A stretch of DNA of 64,000 nt from Burkholderia oklahomensis C6786 (GTDB taxonomy: Bacteria > Pseudomonadota > Gammaproteobacteria > Burkholderiales > Burkholderiaceae), in the NCBI RefSeq assembly GCF_000959365.1, contig NZ_CP009555.1:4068036-4132035 (forward strand), written 5' to 3'. Positions within the stretch are counted from its first letter, which is position 1; every line of letters begins with the position of its first letter. The translations under genes were made by a program, and so were the position numbers. Shown in pieces: positions 19,812-27,878 of the stretch. The notes under the pieces were generated by a model that searched no databases, was not told the DNA's origin, and saw nothing but the letters and a program-made list of their open reading frames with translations.

Positions 19812-22013
19812 ATGTCAGCCGCCTCCCCCGCTTCCGCCCCGCCGCCGCAGTCGGCCGGCGCCGCGTTCGTCGCGTCGATGAGCGACTGGGCGCACACCGA
19901 CGGCGCCGCGTGGCTCTATCTCGCGAAGGCGCTCGTCGCCGCGTTCCTCGCGCTCGGCGTGTCGATGGTCCTCGACCTGCCCGCGCCGAAGACCGCGATG
20001 ACGACCGTGTTCATCGTGATGCAGCCGCAAAGCGGCGCGGTGTTCGCGAAGAGCTTCTACCGGCTCATCGGCACGTTCGTCGGCCTGACCGCGACGCTCG
20101 CGCTCGTCGGCCTGTTCCCGCAGCAGCCGGTGCTGTTCCTGCTCGCGGTCGCGCTGTGGGTCGCCGTCTGCACGGCGGGCGCCGCGCGCAATCGCAACTT
20201 CCGCAGCTACGGATTCCTGCTCGCCGGCTACACGGCCGCGCTGATCGGCCTGCCCGCGTCGCAGCATCCCGACGGCGCGTTCATGACCGCGATGACGCGG
20301 GTGTCCGAGATCTCGGTCGGCATCCTGTCGGCGGGCATCGTGAGCGCGCTGATCTTCCCGCAGTACACGGGCGAGCAGATGCGCACGACGGTGCGCCGGC
20401 GCTTCGGCGCGTTCGTCGATTACGTCGCGGCCGCGCTCGCGGGCACGCTCGACCGCTCGAAGATCGAGAGCGTCCATACGCGCTTCGTCGCGGACGTCGT
20501 CGGCTTCGAGTCCGCGCGCAGCATGGCCGTGTTCGAGAACCCGGACACGCGGATGCGCAGCGGCCGGCTGTCGCGCCTCAACAGCGAATTCATGACCGCG
20601 TCGAGCCGCTTCCACGCGCTGCATCAGCTGATGAACCGGCTGCACGCGGCGAACGCGCAGGCGGTCGACGCGCTCGAGCCGTATTTCCGCGAGATCGCGC
20701 CGCTCCTGTCGAAGGACGGCGAGCACGTGCGCACGTCCGCCGACGCCGCGCGCGCGGCCGAGCAGCTGCTCGCGTATCGCGACGCGCTGCCGCGCCGGAT
20801 CCGCGCGACGCGCGCCGAGCACGAGACGCAGTCCGGCTTTCCGCTCCTCGATTTCGACACCGCGTCCGAACTGCTGTATCGCTTCGTCACCGACCTGCAC
20901 GCGTATGCGGCGACCTACGCGTCGCTCGCCGCGAGCACGCACGAGCGCGAGCGCTGGATCGAGCGCTACGAGCCGCGCACGAACGCGACTGCCGCGCTGA
21001 TCGCGGGAATCCGCACCGCGAGCGTGATGCTGCTCCTGAGCGTGTTCTGGATCGAGAGCGCGTGGCCGAGCGGCGTGATGCTCGTGCTGAACGCGGCGGC
21101 CGTGTGCGCGCTCGCGTCGTCGTCGCCGCAGCCGACCAAGATGGCCGCGCAGATGGCGCTCGGCACCGCGTTCGCGGTCGTCACGGGCTTCGTGCTGATG
21201 TTCGGCGTCTATCCGCACATCGACGGCTTCGCGCTGCTGTGCGCGGCGCTCGCGCCGTTCCTCGCGCCCGGCGTGTTCCTGTCGCTCAAGCCGAAGTACG
21301 CGGGCTGCGGCGCGGGCTACCTGATCTTCTTCTGCACGCTCGCCGGCCCGGAAAACGTCACGCATTACGACCCGGTCGGCTTCATGAACGACGCGCTCGC
21401 GCTCGTGCTGTCGATGATCGTGTCGGCGATCGCGTTCGCGGTGCTGTTCCCGCCGAGCGCGCCGTGGCTCAAGAAGCGCCTGTTCGCCGATCTGCGCCAT
21501 CAGGCGGTCGCCGCGTGCCATGCGCGCCTCGCGGGCCTGCGCACGCGATTCGAAAGCGGCGCGCGCGACCTGATGTTCCAGGCGCACACGCTGTCGGCCG
21601 ACCAGCCCGACGCGCAGCGCGATGCGCTGCGCTGGATGTTCGCGGTGCTCGAGACCGGCAACGCGGTGATCGACCTGCGCCACGAGCTCGCGACGCTGCC
21701 GCACGATCCGCGCTACGCGGCGACGATGCCGTGGCGGCGCGCGATCGAGTCGGCGCGCGACGCGCTCGCCGCGCTGTTCGGCAAGCCGACGCCCGCGCGC
21801 TTCGACGCGGCGCTCGCGGCCGCGGTCGAAGCGATCGCGGCGACCCGGCAGGCGCTCGTCACGTTCGCGCCGCCGCGCGAAGCGCGCCACCAGTTGCAGC
21901 GGATCCTGTCGCACCTGCATTTCGTGCGCACCGCGCTGCTCGATCCCGAATCGCCGCTCGCCGCGCTCAATGGCGAGCGTGTGCCGCCCGCTCAAGAAGG
22001 AGCTCCATCATGA
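19812..22013 (+). CDS. aaeB: FUSC-family aromatic acid exporter (AaeB-like)
   Basis: A 733-residue inner-membrane pump of the fusaric acid resistance/AaeB family. Two blocks of hydrophobic helices (about residues 35-185 and 395-545) each precede a cytoplasmic domain, the duplicated FUSC layout. It exports aromatic carboxylic acids with the HlyD adaptor and the outer-membrane factor encoded alongside. Its stop overlaps the start of the DUF1656 gene (ATGA). Exact substrate (p-hydroxybenzoate, fusaric acid or another) is not predictable. Confidence 0.92.
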   Translation: MSAASPASAPPPQSAGAAFVASMSDWAHTDGAAWLYLAKALVAAFLALGVSMVLDLPAPKTAMTTVFIVMQPQSGAVFAKSFYRLIGTFVGLTATLALVGLFPQQPVLFLLAVALWVAVCTAGAARNRNFRSYGFLLAGYTAALIGLPASQHPDGAFMTAMTRVSEISVGILSAGIVSALIFPQYTGEQMRTTVRRRFGAFVDYVAAALAGTLDRSKIESVHTRFVADVVGFESARSMAVFENPDTRMRSGRLSRLNSEFMTASSRFHALHQLMNRLHAANAQAVDALEPYFREIAPLLSKDGEHVRTSADAARAAEQLLAYRDALPRRIRATRAEHETQSGFPLLDFDTASELLYRFVTDLHAYAATYASLAASTHERERWIERYEPRTNATAALIAGIRTASVMLLLSVFWIESAWPSGVMLVLNAAAVCALASSSPQPTKMAAQMALGTAFAVVTGFVLMFGVYPHIDGFALLCAALAPFLAPGVFLSLKPKYAGCGAGYLIFFCTLAGPENVTHYDPVGFMNDALALVLSMIVSAIAFAVLFPPSAPWLKKRLFADLRHQAVAACHARLAGLRTRFESGARDLMFQAHTLSADQPDAQRDALRWMFAVLETGNAVIDLRHELATLPHDPRYAATMPWRRAIESARDALAALFGKPTPARFDAALAAAVEAIAATRQALVTFAPPREARHQLQRILSHLHFVRTALLDPESPLAALNGERVPPAQEGAPS

Positions 22014-22213
22014 TGCCGCGCGACCTCGCCATCCTCGACGCATACGTGCCGACCGTCGTGCTGATGTTCGTCATCGGCGCGTTCGCGACCTGGCTGATCG
22101 ACCGCCTGCTTGCTTACACGGGGCTCTACCGCGTCGTCTGGCACCCGTCGCTGTTCCGGGCGAGCCTCCTCGTCTGCATTTGCGGCGGACTCAGTCTCGC
22201 CGTCTACCGTTGA
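22010..22213 (+). CDS. aaeX: DUF1656 membrane protein (AaeX-like)
   Basis: A 67-residue protein with two membrane helices (VPTVVLMFVIGAFATWLI and SLLVCICGGLSLAVY), matching DUF1656/AaeX, a small partner always found with FUSC and HlyD exporter genes. It overlaps the pump gene by 4 nt and is followed 1 nt later by the adaptor gene. Two ATG codons are adjacent; the first overlaps the stop. Confidence 0.9.
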   Translation: MMPRDLAILDAYVPTVVLMFVIGAFATWLIDRLLAYTGLYRVVWHPSLFRASLLVCICGGLSLAVYR

Positions 22214-22214
22214 A

Positions 22215-23108
22215 ATGAATCGAACCATGCTCTTGCGAAAACTCTTCGGCTTCGTCGCGACAGCCGCCATCCTGATCGTCGCGATCCTGATCGGGCGCAC
22301 GCTGTGGGTCCATTACATGGACGAGCCCTGGACCCGCGACGGCCGCGTGCGCGCGGAGATCGTCAACGTCGCGCCGGACGTGTCGGGCGCGGTCGTCGAG
22401 CTGCCGGTGCGCGACAACCAGTTCGTGAAGAAAGGCGACCTCGTGATGCAGATCGACCCGTCGCACTACCAGATCGCGATCGAGCAGGCGCAGGCGGCCG
22501 TCGCCGCCCGCCGCGCCGAGCTGCAGATGCGCCGCGCCGACGCCGCGCGCCGCGCGGACCTCGACGCGCTCGTCGTGTCGAAGGAAAACCGCGAGAACTC
22601 GGTGCAGACCGCGTCGAGCGCCGAGGCGCAGTACCAGCAGGCGATCGCCGCGCTCGACGCCGCGAAGCTCAATCTCGAGCGCACGCGCGTCGTCGCGCCG
22701 GTCGACGGCTACATCACGAACCTGAGCGTGTTCAAGGGCGACTATGCGACGGCCGGCCAGGCGAAGCTCGCGATCGTCGACAGCCACTCGTTCTGGGTCT
22801 ACGGCTACTTCGAGGAAACCAAGCTGCCGCGCGTGAAGATCGGCGCGAAGGCGCAGATGCGGCTCATGAGCGGCGGCGTGCTGAAGGGCCACGTCGAGAG
22901 CATCTCGCGCGGCATCTACGACCGCGACAATCCGCAGAGCCGCGACCTCGTCGCCGACGTGAACCCGACGTTCAACTGGGTGCGGCTCGCGCAGCGCGTG
23001 CCGGTGCGCATCCATATCGACGAGGTGCCGAAGGATCTCGTGCTGTCGGCTGGCACGACGTGCACGGTGATCGTCGAGCCGGACGACGGCGGCAATCGCA
23101 AGTCGTAG
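22215..23108 (+). CDS. aaeA: HlyD-family membrane fusion protein (AaeA-like)
   Basis: A 297-residue periplasmic adaptor anchored by an N-terminal helix (FVATAAILIVAILIGRTLW). It shows the biotinyl-lipoyl half-motifs (VNVAPDVSGAVVELPVRDNQFVKKGD and TRVVAPVDGYITNLSVFKGD) around a short coiled hairpin, as in AaeA/EmrA. It links the FUSC pump to the outer-membrane factor. The stop codon lies inside a 7-bp tandem repeat. Confidence 0.93.
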   Translation: MNRTMLLRKLFGFVATAAILIVAILIGRTLWVHYMDEPWTRDGRVRAEIVNVAPDVSGAVVELPVRDNQFVKKGDLVMQIDPSHYQIAIEQAQAAVAARRAELQMRRADAARRADLDALVVSKENRENSVQTASSAEAQYQQAIAALDAAKLNLERTRVVAPVDGYITNLSVFKGDYATAGQAKLAIVDSHSFWVYGYFEETKLPRVKIGAKAQMRLMSGGVLKGHVESISRGIYDRDNPQSRDLVADVNPTFNWVRLAQRVPVRIHIDEVPKDLVLSAGTTCTVIVEPDDGGNRKS

Positions 23109-23132
23109 GCCGTAGGCCGTAGGCCGTAGGCC
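23105..23132. repeat. GTAGGCC tandem repeat at the adaptor stop codon
   Basis: Four perfect copies of GTAGGCC. The first copy contains the TAG stop of the HlyD gene, so repeat change here would touch only the 3' untranslated part unless the first unit is altered. Confidence 0.9.
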
Positions 23133-23180
23133 GCGATTCGAACTCGAGGTGGCCGCGCGAAACGGCGCGCGGCGTGGGAA

Positions 23181-23216
23181 GACGGCCGGTGCGCGATTGC
23201 GCGCCGGCCGTCTTGC
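23181..23216 (+). terminator. terminator of the exporter operon
   Basis: A 14-bp stem (23181-23194 with 23199-23212, one G-U pair) closes a GATT loop and is followed by TTGCTT. It lies 72 nt after the last exporter gene. The U-tract is imperfect but the stem is very strong. The rest of the gap up to 23490 shows nothing further. Confidence 0.75.
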
Positions 23217-23490
23217 TTCAGGGGCGCTTGCCGGCAAGCCGCGGCGGAAAGATACGGCGCCCGGCAGCGGCGGGCGCTTCGTCACCGAGGGGCACGACAC
23301 GGCCCGATAGAGCGCGAGCGGAGCCAGCGGCTTGCTCCGGCGCCGCCCGCCGCCTCGCGGCACATGCCTCGACGTCGAACGCCGTGTTCGCGGCCAGGGC
23401 CGTCAGCGCATCTCGGCCTGTCCGCCGCGCCGCGATGCGATGCGACGCAGGCGCGACACGCGGCGCGACAGCGAGCCGACGCGCGCCCGC

Positions 23491-25167
23491 TCAACCCACC
23501 GCGTGCGCGGGCAAATGAAAGCGCCCGACCATCGCCTTCAGCATCTGCGCCTGCTCGTCGAGCGAGCGCGCGGCCGCGGCCGCCTCCTCGACGAGCGCCG
23601 CGTTCTGCTGCGTGCCCGCATCCATCTGCGTGACGGCGCGCTCGATCGCGTCGATGCCCGAGCTCTGCTCGTTCGACGCGGCCGAGATCTCGCCCATGAT
23701 GTCGGTCACGCGCTTCACCGCGCGCACGACTTCGTCCATCGTGCGCCCGGCGTCCTGCGCGAGCACCGCGCCGTTCGCCACTCGCTCGACCGACGCGCCG
23801 ATCAGCGCCTTGATCTCCTTCGCGGCCGTCGCCGAGCGCTGCGCGAGCGAGCGCACCTCGCTCGCGACGACCGAGAACCCCCGCCCTTCCTCGCCCGCGC
23901 GCGCCGCCTCGACGGCCGCGTTCAGCGCGAGGATGTTGGTCTGGAACGCGATGCTCTCGATCACGCCGATGATGTCGCGGATGCTCTTCGCGCTCTCGTC
24001 GATCTCGTTCATCGTCGTGACCACGCGGCCGACGACCGTGCCGCCCGCTTCGGCGACCGACGACGCGTTCGCCGCGAGCGTGCTCGCCTGGCGCGCGTTT
24101 TCCGCATTCTGATGGACGGTCGACGTCAGCGCTCCCACGCTCGTCGCGGTCCGTTCGAGCGCGACCGCCTGCTGCTCGGTGCGCTGCGACAGATCGAGGT
24201 TGCCCATCGCGATCTCGCCCGCGGCGGACGCGATCGCCTCGGCGCTCGCCGAGATCTCCCGCACGGTGCCGGCCAACCCCTCCTGCATGTCGCGCAGCGC
24301 GTGCAGCATGCTGTCGTGGTCGCGGCGGTCGAGCCGGATCGCGTTCGACAGATCGCCGCGCGAGATGCTGACCGCGATCTCCTTCGCATACGCGGGCTCG
24401 CCGCCCAGCTGCGCGCCGAGCCGCCGCACGACCCACGCGGCGATCACGAACGCGAGCACGACGAGCGCGGCCGTCATCGCGGCGAGCATCGCGAACGATT
24501 CGCGGTAGATCGCGCCCGATGCGTCGAGCGTCGCCTTCGACGCGTCGCCGCGCGCGTCGACGAGCCCGTCGACGCGCTTCTCGAGCTTGCCCGTCTCGAC
24601 GAGCAGCGACACGTCCTGCGAGCCGACCTGCCAGCTCATCTGCGACAGATCGAGCGGCTGCTCGCGCACGAGCTTCACGAAATCGCGCAGATGCCCGCTC
24701 CACGCGGCGACGGCCGCGCTGAACGCGTTGAGCCGCGCGGCGTCGTCGGCCGCGCCGTCCGCATGCCGCTGCAGCGTCGCGAGCTCGGCGCCGATCGCCG
24801 CGAGCCCTTTGTCGATGTCCGCGCCGAGGTCGTCGCGCTCCTTCGCGGTCGTCGCGGTGATCAGCATCTTCTGCGCCCGGCTCGCGCGCAGCACCGACGC
24901 GCGCACTTCCTCGGCCGCGCGGCTCGCGACGTGCCCCTGCTCGTAGACCGACTTGATCGAGCTGTTGAGCCGGCTGATCTGCGCGAGCGAGAACAGGCCG
25001 ACGGCGAGCGTGCCCACGAGCAGCACGGCGAACGCGGCGCGCAGCGTCGTCTTCACCGACCACGCGCGGCGCCCTCGGCGCGACTTGCCGGGCCTGGGCG
25101 CGCGCGCCTGGCTCCCCGTCGAGTCGTCGGGCAGGAAGTGCTTGCCGTGCAGCGATACTCCTTTCAT
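23491..25167 (-). CDS. methyl-accepting chemotaxis protein
   Basis: A 558-residue transducer. A cytoplasmic basic N-terminus (about 38 residues) is followed by a first membrane helix ([21 protein letters not shown]), a four-helix-bundle periplasmic sensor domain of about 150 residues, a second helix ([21 protein letters not shown]), HAMP-like region and the signalling domain with the conserved hairpin [21 protein letters not shown]. There is no C-terminal CheR-tethering pentapeptide; it ends HLPAHAVG. Ligand is unknown. No other chemotaxis gene is nearby. Confidence 0.95.
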   Translation of the reverse strand: MKGVSLHGKHFLPDDSTGSQARAPRPGKSRRGRRAWSVKTTLRAAFAVLLVGTLAVGLFSLAQISRLNSSIKSVYEQGHVASRAAEEVRASVLRASRAQKMLITATTAKERDDLGADIDKGLAAIGAELATLQRHADGAADDAARLNAFSAAVAAWSGHLRDFVKLVREQPLDLSQMSWQVGSQDVSLLVETGKLEKRVDGLVDARGDASKATLDASGAIYRESFAMLAAMTAALVVLAFVIAAWVVRRLGAQLGGEPAYAKEIAVSISRGDLSNAIRLDRRDHDSMLHALRDMQEGLAGTVREISASAEAIASAAGEIAMGNLDLSQRTEQQAVALERTATSVGALTSTVHQNAENARQASTLAANASSVAEAGGTVVGRVVTTMNEIDESAKSIRDIIGVIESIAFQTNILALNAAVEAARAGEEGRGFSVVASEVRSLAQRSATAAKEIKALIGASVERVANGAVLAQDAGRTMDEVVRAVKRVTDIMGEISAASNEQSSGIDAIERAVTQMDAGTQQNAALVEEAAAAARSLDEQAQMLKAMVGRFHLPAHAVG

Positions 25168-25514
25168 CGATGGATCCCCGTTCTTGTGCTGCGGCCGAAA
25201 AGGCGGTTTCGGCGTGACCGTCGGCGCTCGCGCGATACGCCTTGCCGGGATCTACGGCAGACGCTTTTTTTTCTTGAGTGGGGTAAAACCCCTCGTCTCG
25301 CGCGCGGCGCCCGGCCGGCAACGGCGCAAACGCTAAACACGCGGGCCGGCGCGCAAAAGCGCGCAACAGTCGCACGCAGAATTGTCCGATTTGCGACAAA
25401 AGTTGGCCGGACATTGCCGATGAGCCACATTAGACTCCGTTGACGCATCAAAGAAAAAACACGCGCCGTGCCCTTTCGAGCACGCAGCGCCCCTTCCGAG
25501 ACACTCGCATTCCT
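25168..25514. other. divergent intergenic region, MCP / MFS pump
   Basis: A 347-bp gap. It contains a T8-type run at about 25265-25273 and, at 25397-25423, CAAA-N15-GCCGATGA on the plus strand, which resembles the flagellar sigma-28 consensus but points toward the MFS gene. TGTCCG (25383-25388) and CGGACA (25408-25413) form a 6-bp dyad with 19-nt spacing. No gene seen. Confidence 0.3.
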
Positions 25515-26768
25515 ATGGAAACCAGCCTCGACAACCGTCCGTCCGTTGCCCGCCCCACCACGCCGTCCGCGCCGGCCGCCGCCGTCTCGCGCACCGTCTA
25601 TCCGGTGCTCGGCGCGATCAGCTTCTCGCATTTGCTCAACGACATGATCCAGTCGTTGATCCTCGCGATCTATCCGATGCTGAAATCGGCGTTCGCACTG
25701 TCGTTCGCGCAGATCGGCCTCATCACGCTGACCTACCAGATCACCGCGTCGCTGCTGCAGCCCGTGATCGGGCTCTACACGGACAAGCGCCCGCAGCCGT
25801 ACTCGCTGCCCATCGGCATGGGCTTCACGCTCGCGGGCCTGCTGCTGATGTCGTTCGCGCCGTCGTTCCCGCTCCTGCTCGTCGCCGCGGCGCTCGTCGG
25901 CTGCGGCTCGTCGGTGTTCCACCCGGAATCGTCGCGCGTCGCGCGGATGGCGTCGGGCGGCCAGCACGGGCTCGCGCAGTCGCTGTTCCAGGTCGGCGGC
26001 AACGCCGGCTCGTCGCTCGGGCCGCTGCTCGCCGCGCTCATCGTGATCCCGCACGGCCAGCGCAGCATCGCGTGGTTCTCGGTCGCGGCGCTCGTCGCGA
26101 TCTTCGTGCTCGTGCAGATCGGCCGCTGGTACCAGCGCCATCCGGCCGCGAAGAAGAAGGCCGCGCATACGGCGCACCCGACGCTGTCGCGGCGGCAGGT
26201 CATGCTCGCCGTCGGCGTGCTCGTGATGCTCGTGTTCTCGAAGTATTTCTATCTCGCCAGCATCAACAGCTATTTCACGTTCTATCTGATCGACAAATTC
26301 CATCTGTCGGTGCAGGCCGCGCAGATCCACTTGTTCGTGTTCCTCGCGGCCGTCGCGGCGGGCACGATCATCGGCGGGCCGGTCGGCGACCGGATCGGGC
26401 GCAAGTACGTGATCTGGACGTCGATCCTGGGCGTCGCGCCGTTCACGCTGATGCTGCCGTACGCCAACCTGTTCTGGACCACGGTGCTGACCGTCGTGAT
26501 CGGCGTCGTGCTCGCGTCGGCGTTCGCGGCGATCATCGTCTATGGACAGGAGCTGATTCCGGGCAAGGTCGGGACGGTCGCGGGCCTCTTTTTCGGCCTG
26601 TCGTTCGGCCTCGGCGGCGTCGGCGCGGCGGTGCTCGGCCAGCTCGCCGACGCGACGAGCATCGCGTTCGTCTACAAGATCTGTTCGTTCCTGCCGCTGA
26701 TCGGCGTGCTGACGGTGTTCCTGCCGAACGTCGAGAGCAAGAAGGCGCTCGGCAAGCGGGCTGCTTGA
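25515..26768 (+). CDS. MFS transporter, fosmidomycin-resistance (Fsr) type
   Basis: A 417-residue transporter with twelve predicted membrane helices. The segment SFSHLLNDMIQSLILAIYPMLK and the GCGSSVFHPESSRVARMASGG motif are typical of the Fsr branch of the major facilitator family. Fsr exports fosmidomycin in E. coli; the natural substrate here is not known. ATG 25515 was chosen because the 25 upstream residues are hydrophilic and not conserved in my reading. Confidence 0.9.
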   Translation: METSLDNRPSVARPTTPSAPAAAVSRTVYPVLGAISFSHLLNDMIQSLILAIYPMLKSAFALSFAQIGLITLTYQITASLLQPVIGLYTDKRPQPYSLPIGMGFTLAGLLLMSFAPSFPLLLVAAALVGCGSSVFHPESSRVARMASGGQHGLAQSLFQVGGNAGSSLGPLLAALIVIPHGQRSIAWFSVAALVAIFVLVQIGRWYQRHPAAKKKAAHTAHPTLSRRQVMLAVGVLVMLVFSKYFYLASINSYFTFYLIDKFHLSVQAAQIHLFVFLAAVAAGTIIGGPVGDRIGRKYVIWTSILGVAPFTLMLPYANLFWTTVLTVVIGVVLASAFAAIIVYGQELIPGKVGTVAGLFFGLSFGLGGVGAAVLGQLADATSIAFVYKICSFLPLIGVLTVFLPNVESKKALGKRAA

Positions 26769-27095
26769 GGGGGCGGCGCAATCCGGGGATCCGCCTGAGA
26801 CAAAAGCGATCGGTGCGCGGATGCACGGGCGGGACCGGATTCGGGGCCGTCGCCGGCGCGTCGTCCGCGTCGACCGCCGATGAATCGATGTCGATCTGCA
26901 CGTAGCGCGGCGCGGTGCGGTGCGTGCCGTGCGCGCGGCGAACGCCGCATCGCGGCGGCCGTAGATACCGGCTGGTTCCGGTCAAGAGAAATGGCGCGCG
27001 CCGCCGCCGAACCGACCGGTCCGGCCCACGCCGCGCATCGAACCGCCGTCACCCGGCGCGGTCCGCGGCGGCGCGCCGCCCGACCCGCTATCGAA
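26769..27095. other. convergent intergenic region, MFS pump / mtnN
   Basis: A 327-bp stretch between two genes that end toward each other. I see no gene, no T-run terminator and no clear repeat; the open frames crossing it are GC-driven. Confidence 0.4.
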
Positions 27096-27878
27096 TCAAG
27101 CCGCCTTCGCGTGCGCGGCGAGAAATCGCTTCAGAATGCCCGACGAATACGCACCGGCGATGTCGGTCAGGAACGTCGTGAACGACGCGCTCGCGTGATC
27201 GTCGGCGGTATCGGAAATCGTCCGGACGATCGCGCACGGCACGCCGTACTCGTGGCACACCTGCGCGAGCGCCGCGCCTTCCATCTCGACCGCGAGCGCA
27301 TCCGGCAACGCGTCGCGCAGCGCGGTCACTTCGCGCTCGCTCGACACGAAGCGATCGCCGCTGACGATGAGCCCTTCGCGCACGCGCGCGCCGCGCAGCC
27401 GGAAGCGCAGGTTCAGCGCATCGCCCTCGTCCTCGACGAAGCGCGCGCAGGCGACCTTCAACTGCGCGGCGAGCGCGGCGTCGGCGGCGAAGCGCGTGAC
27501 GCCGAGGAGCGGCACCTCGAAGCGCGGAAAGAGCGGCGACGCGTCGAGATCGTGCTGCAGCAGCGTGTCGGCGACGACGACGTCGCCGACGCTCACGTCG
27601 CTCGCGACGCCGCCCGCGACGCCCGTGAACACGACCGCGCGCACGTCGAAGCGATGAATGAGCGCGCTCGCCGTCGCGGCGGCCGCGACCTTGCCGATCC
27701 GCGCGAGCGTGACGACGCACGGCACGCCGTACGCGACGCCGACGTGGTAATCGCGCTGGCCGAGCGTGACCGTGTCGACGCGGCCGTCGCCGCGCATCGC
27801 GGCGACGAGGTCGCCCAACTCCTCCGGCAACGCGGCGAGGATGCCGAGCGGCCGGTTCGAAAACGTCTGCCGATTCAT
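27096..27878 (-). CDS. mtnN: 5'-methylthioadenosine/S-adenosylhomocysteine nucleosidase-like phosphorylase family protein
   Basis: A 260-residue nucleoside phosphorylase-fold enzyme. It shows GILAALPEEL at the start (catalytic Glu), VFTGVAGG, VEMEGAALAQVC (the ribose-binding Met-Glu pair) and VRTISDTAD with the catalytic Asp, all as in MtnN/Pfs. It would cleave adenine from methylthioadenosine and S-adenosylhomocysteine. The protein is about 25 residues longer than E. coli MtnN. The start overlaps the uvrD stop by 4 nt, so it is coupled to the helicase gene. Confidence 0.88.
   Translation of the reverse strand: MNRQTFSNRPLGILAALPEELGDLVAAMRGDGRVDTVTLGQRDYHVGVAYGVPCVVTLARIGKVAAAATASALIHRFDVRAVVFTGVAGGVASDVSVGDVVVADTLLQHDLDASPLFPRFEVPLLGVTRFAADAALAAQLKVACARFVEDEGDALNLRFRLRGARVREGLIVSGDRFVSSEREVTALRDALPDALAVEMEGAALAQVCHEYGVPCAIVRTISDTADDHASASFTTFLTDIAGAYSSGILKRFLAAHAKAA

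Noticed and set aside
23332..25443. Very long plus-strand frame over the chemotaxis receptor
   Set aside because: It is antisense to a clear methyl-accepting protein and is rich in Arg, as expected from GC-rich shadow frames.
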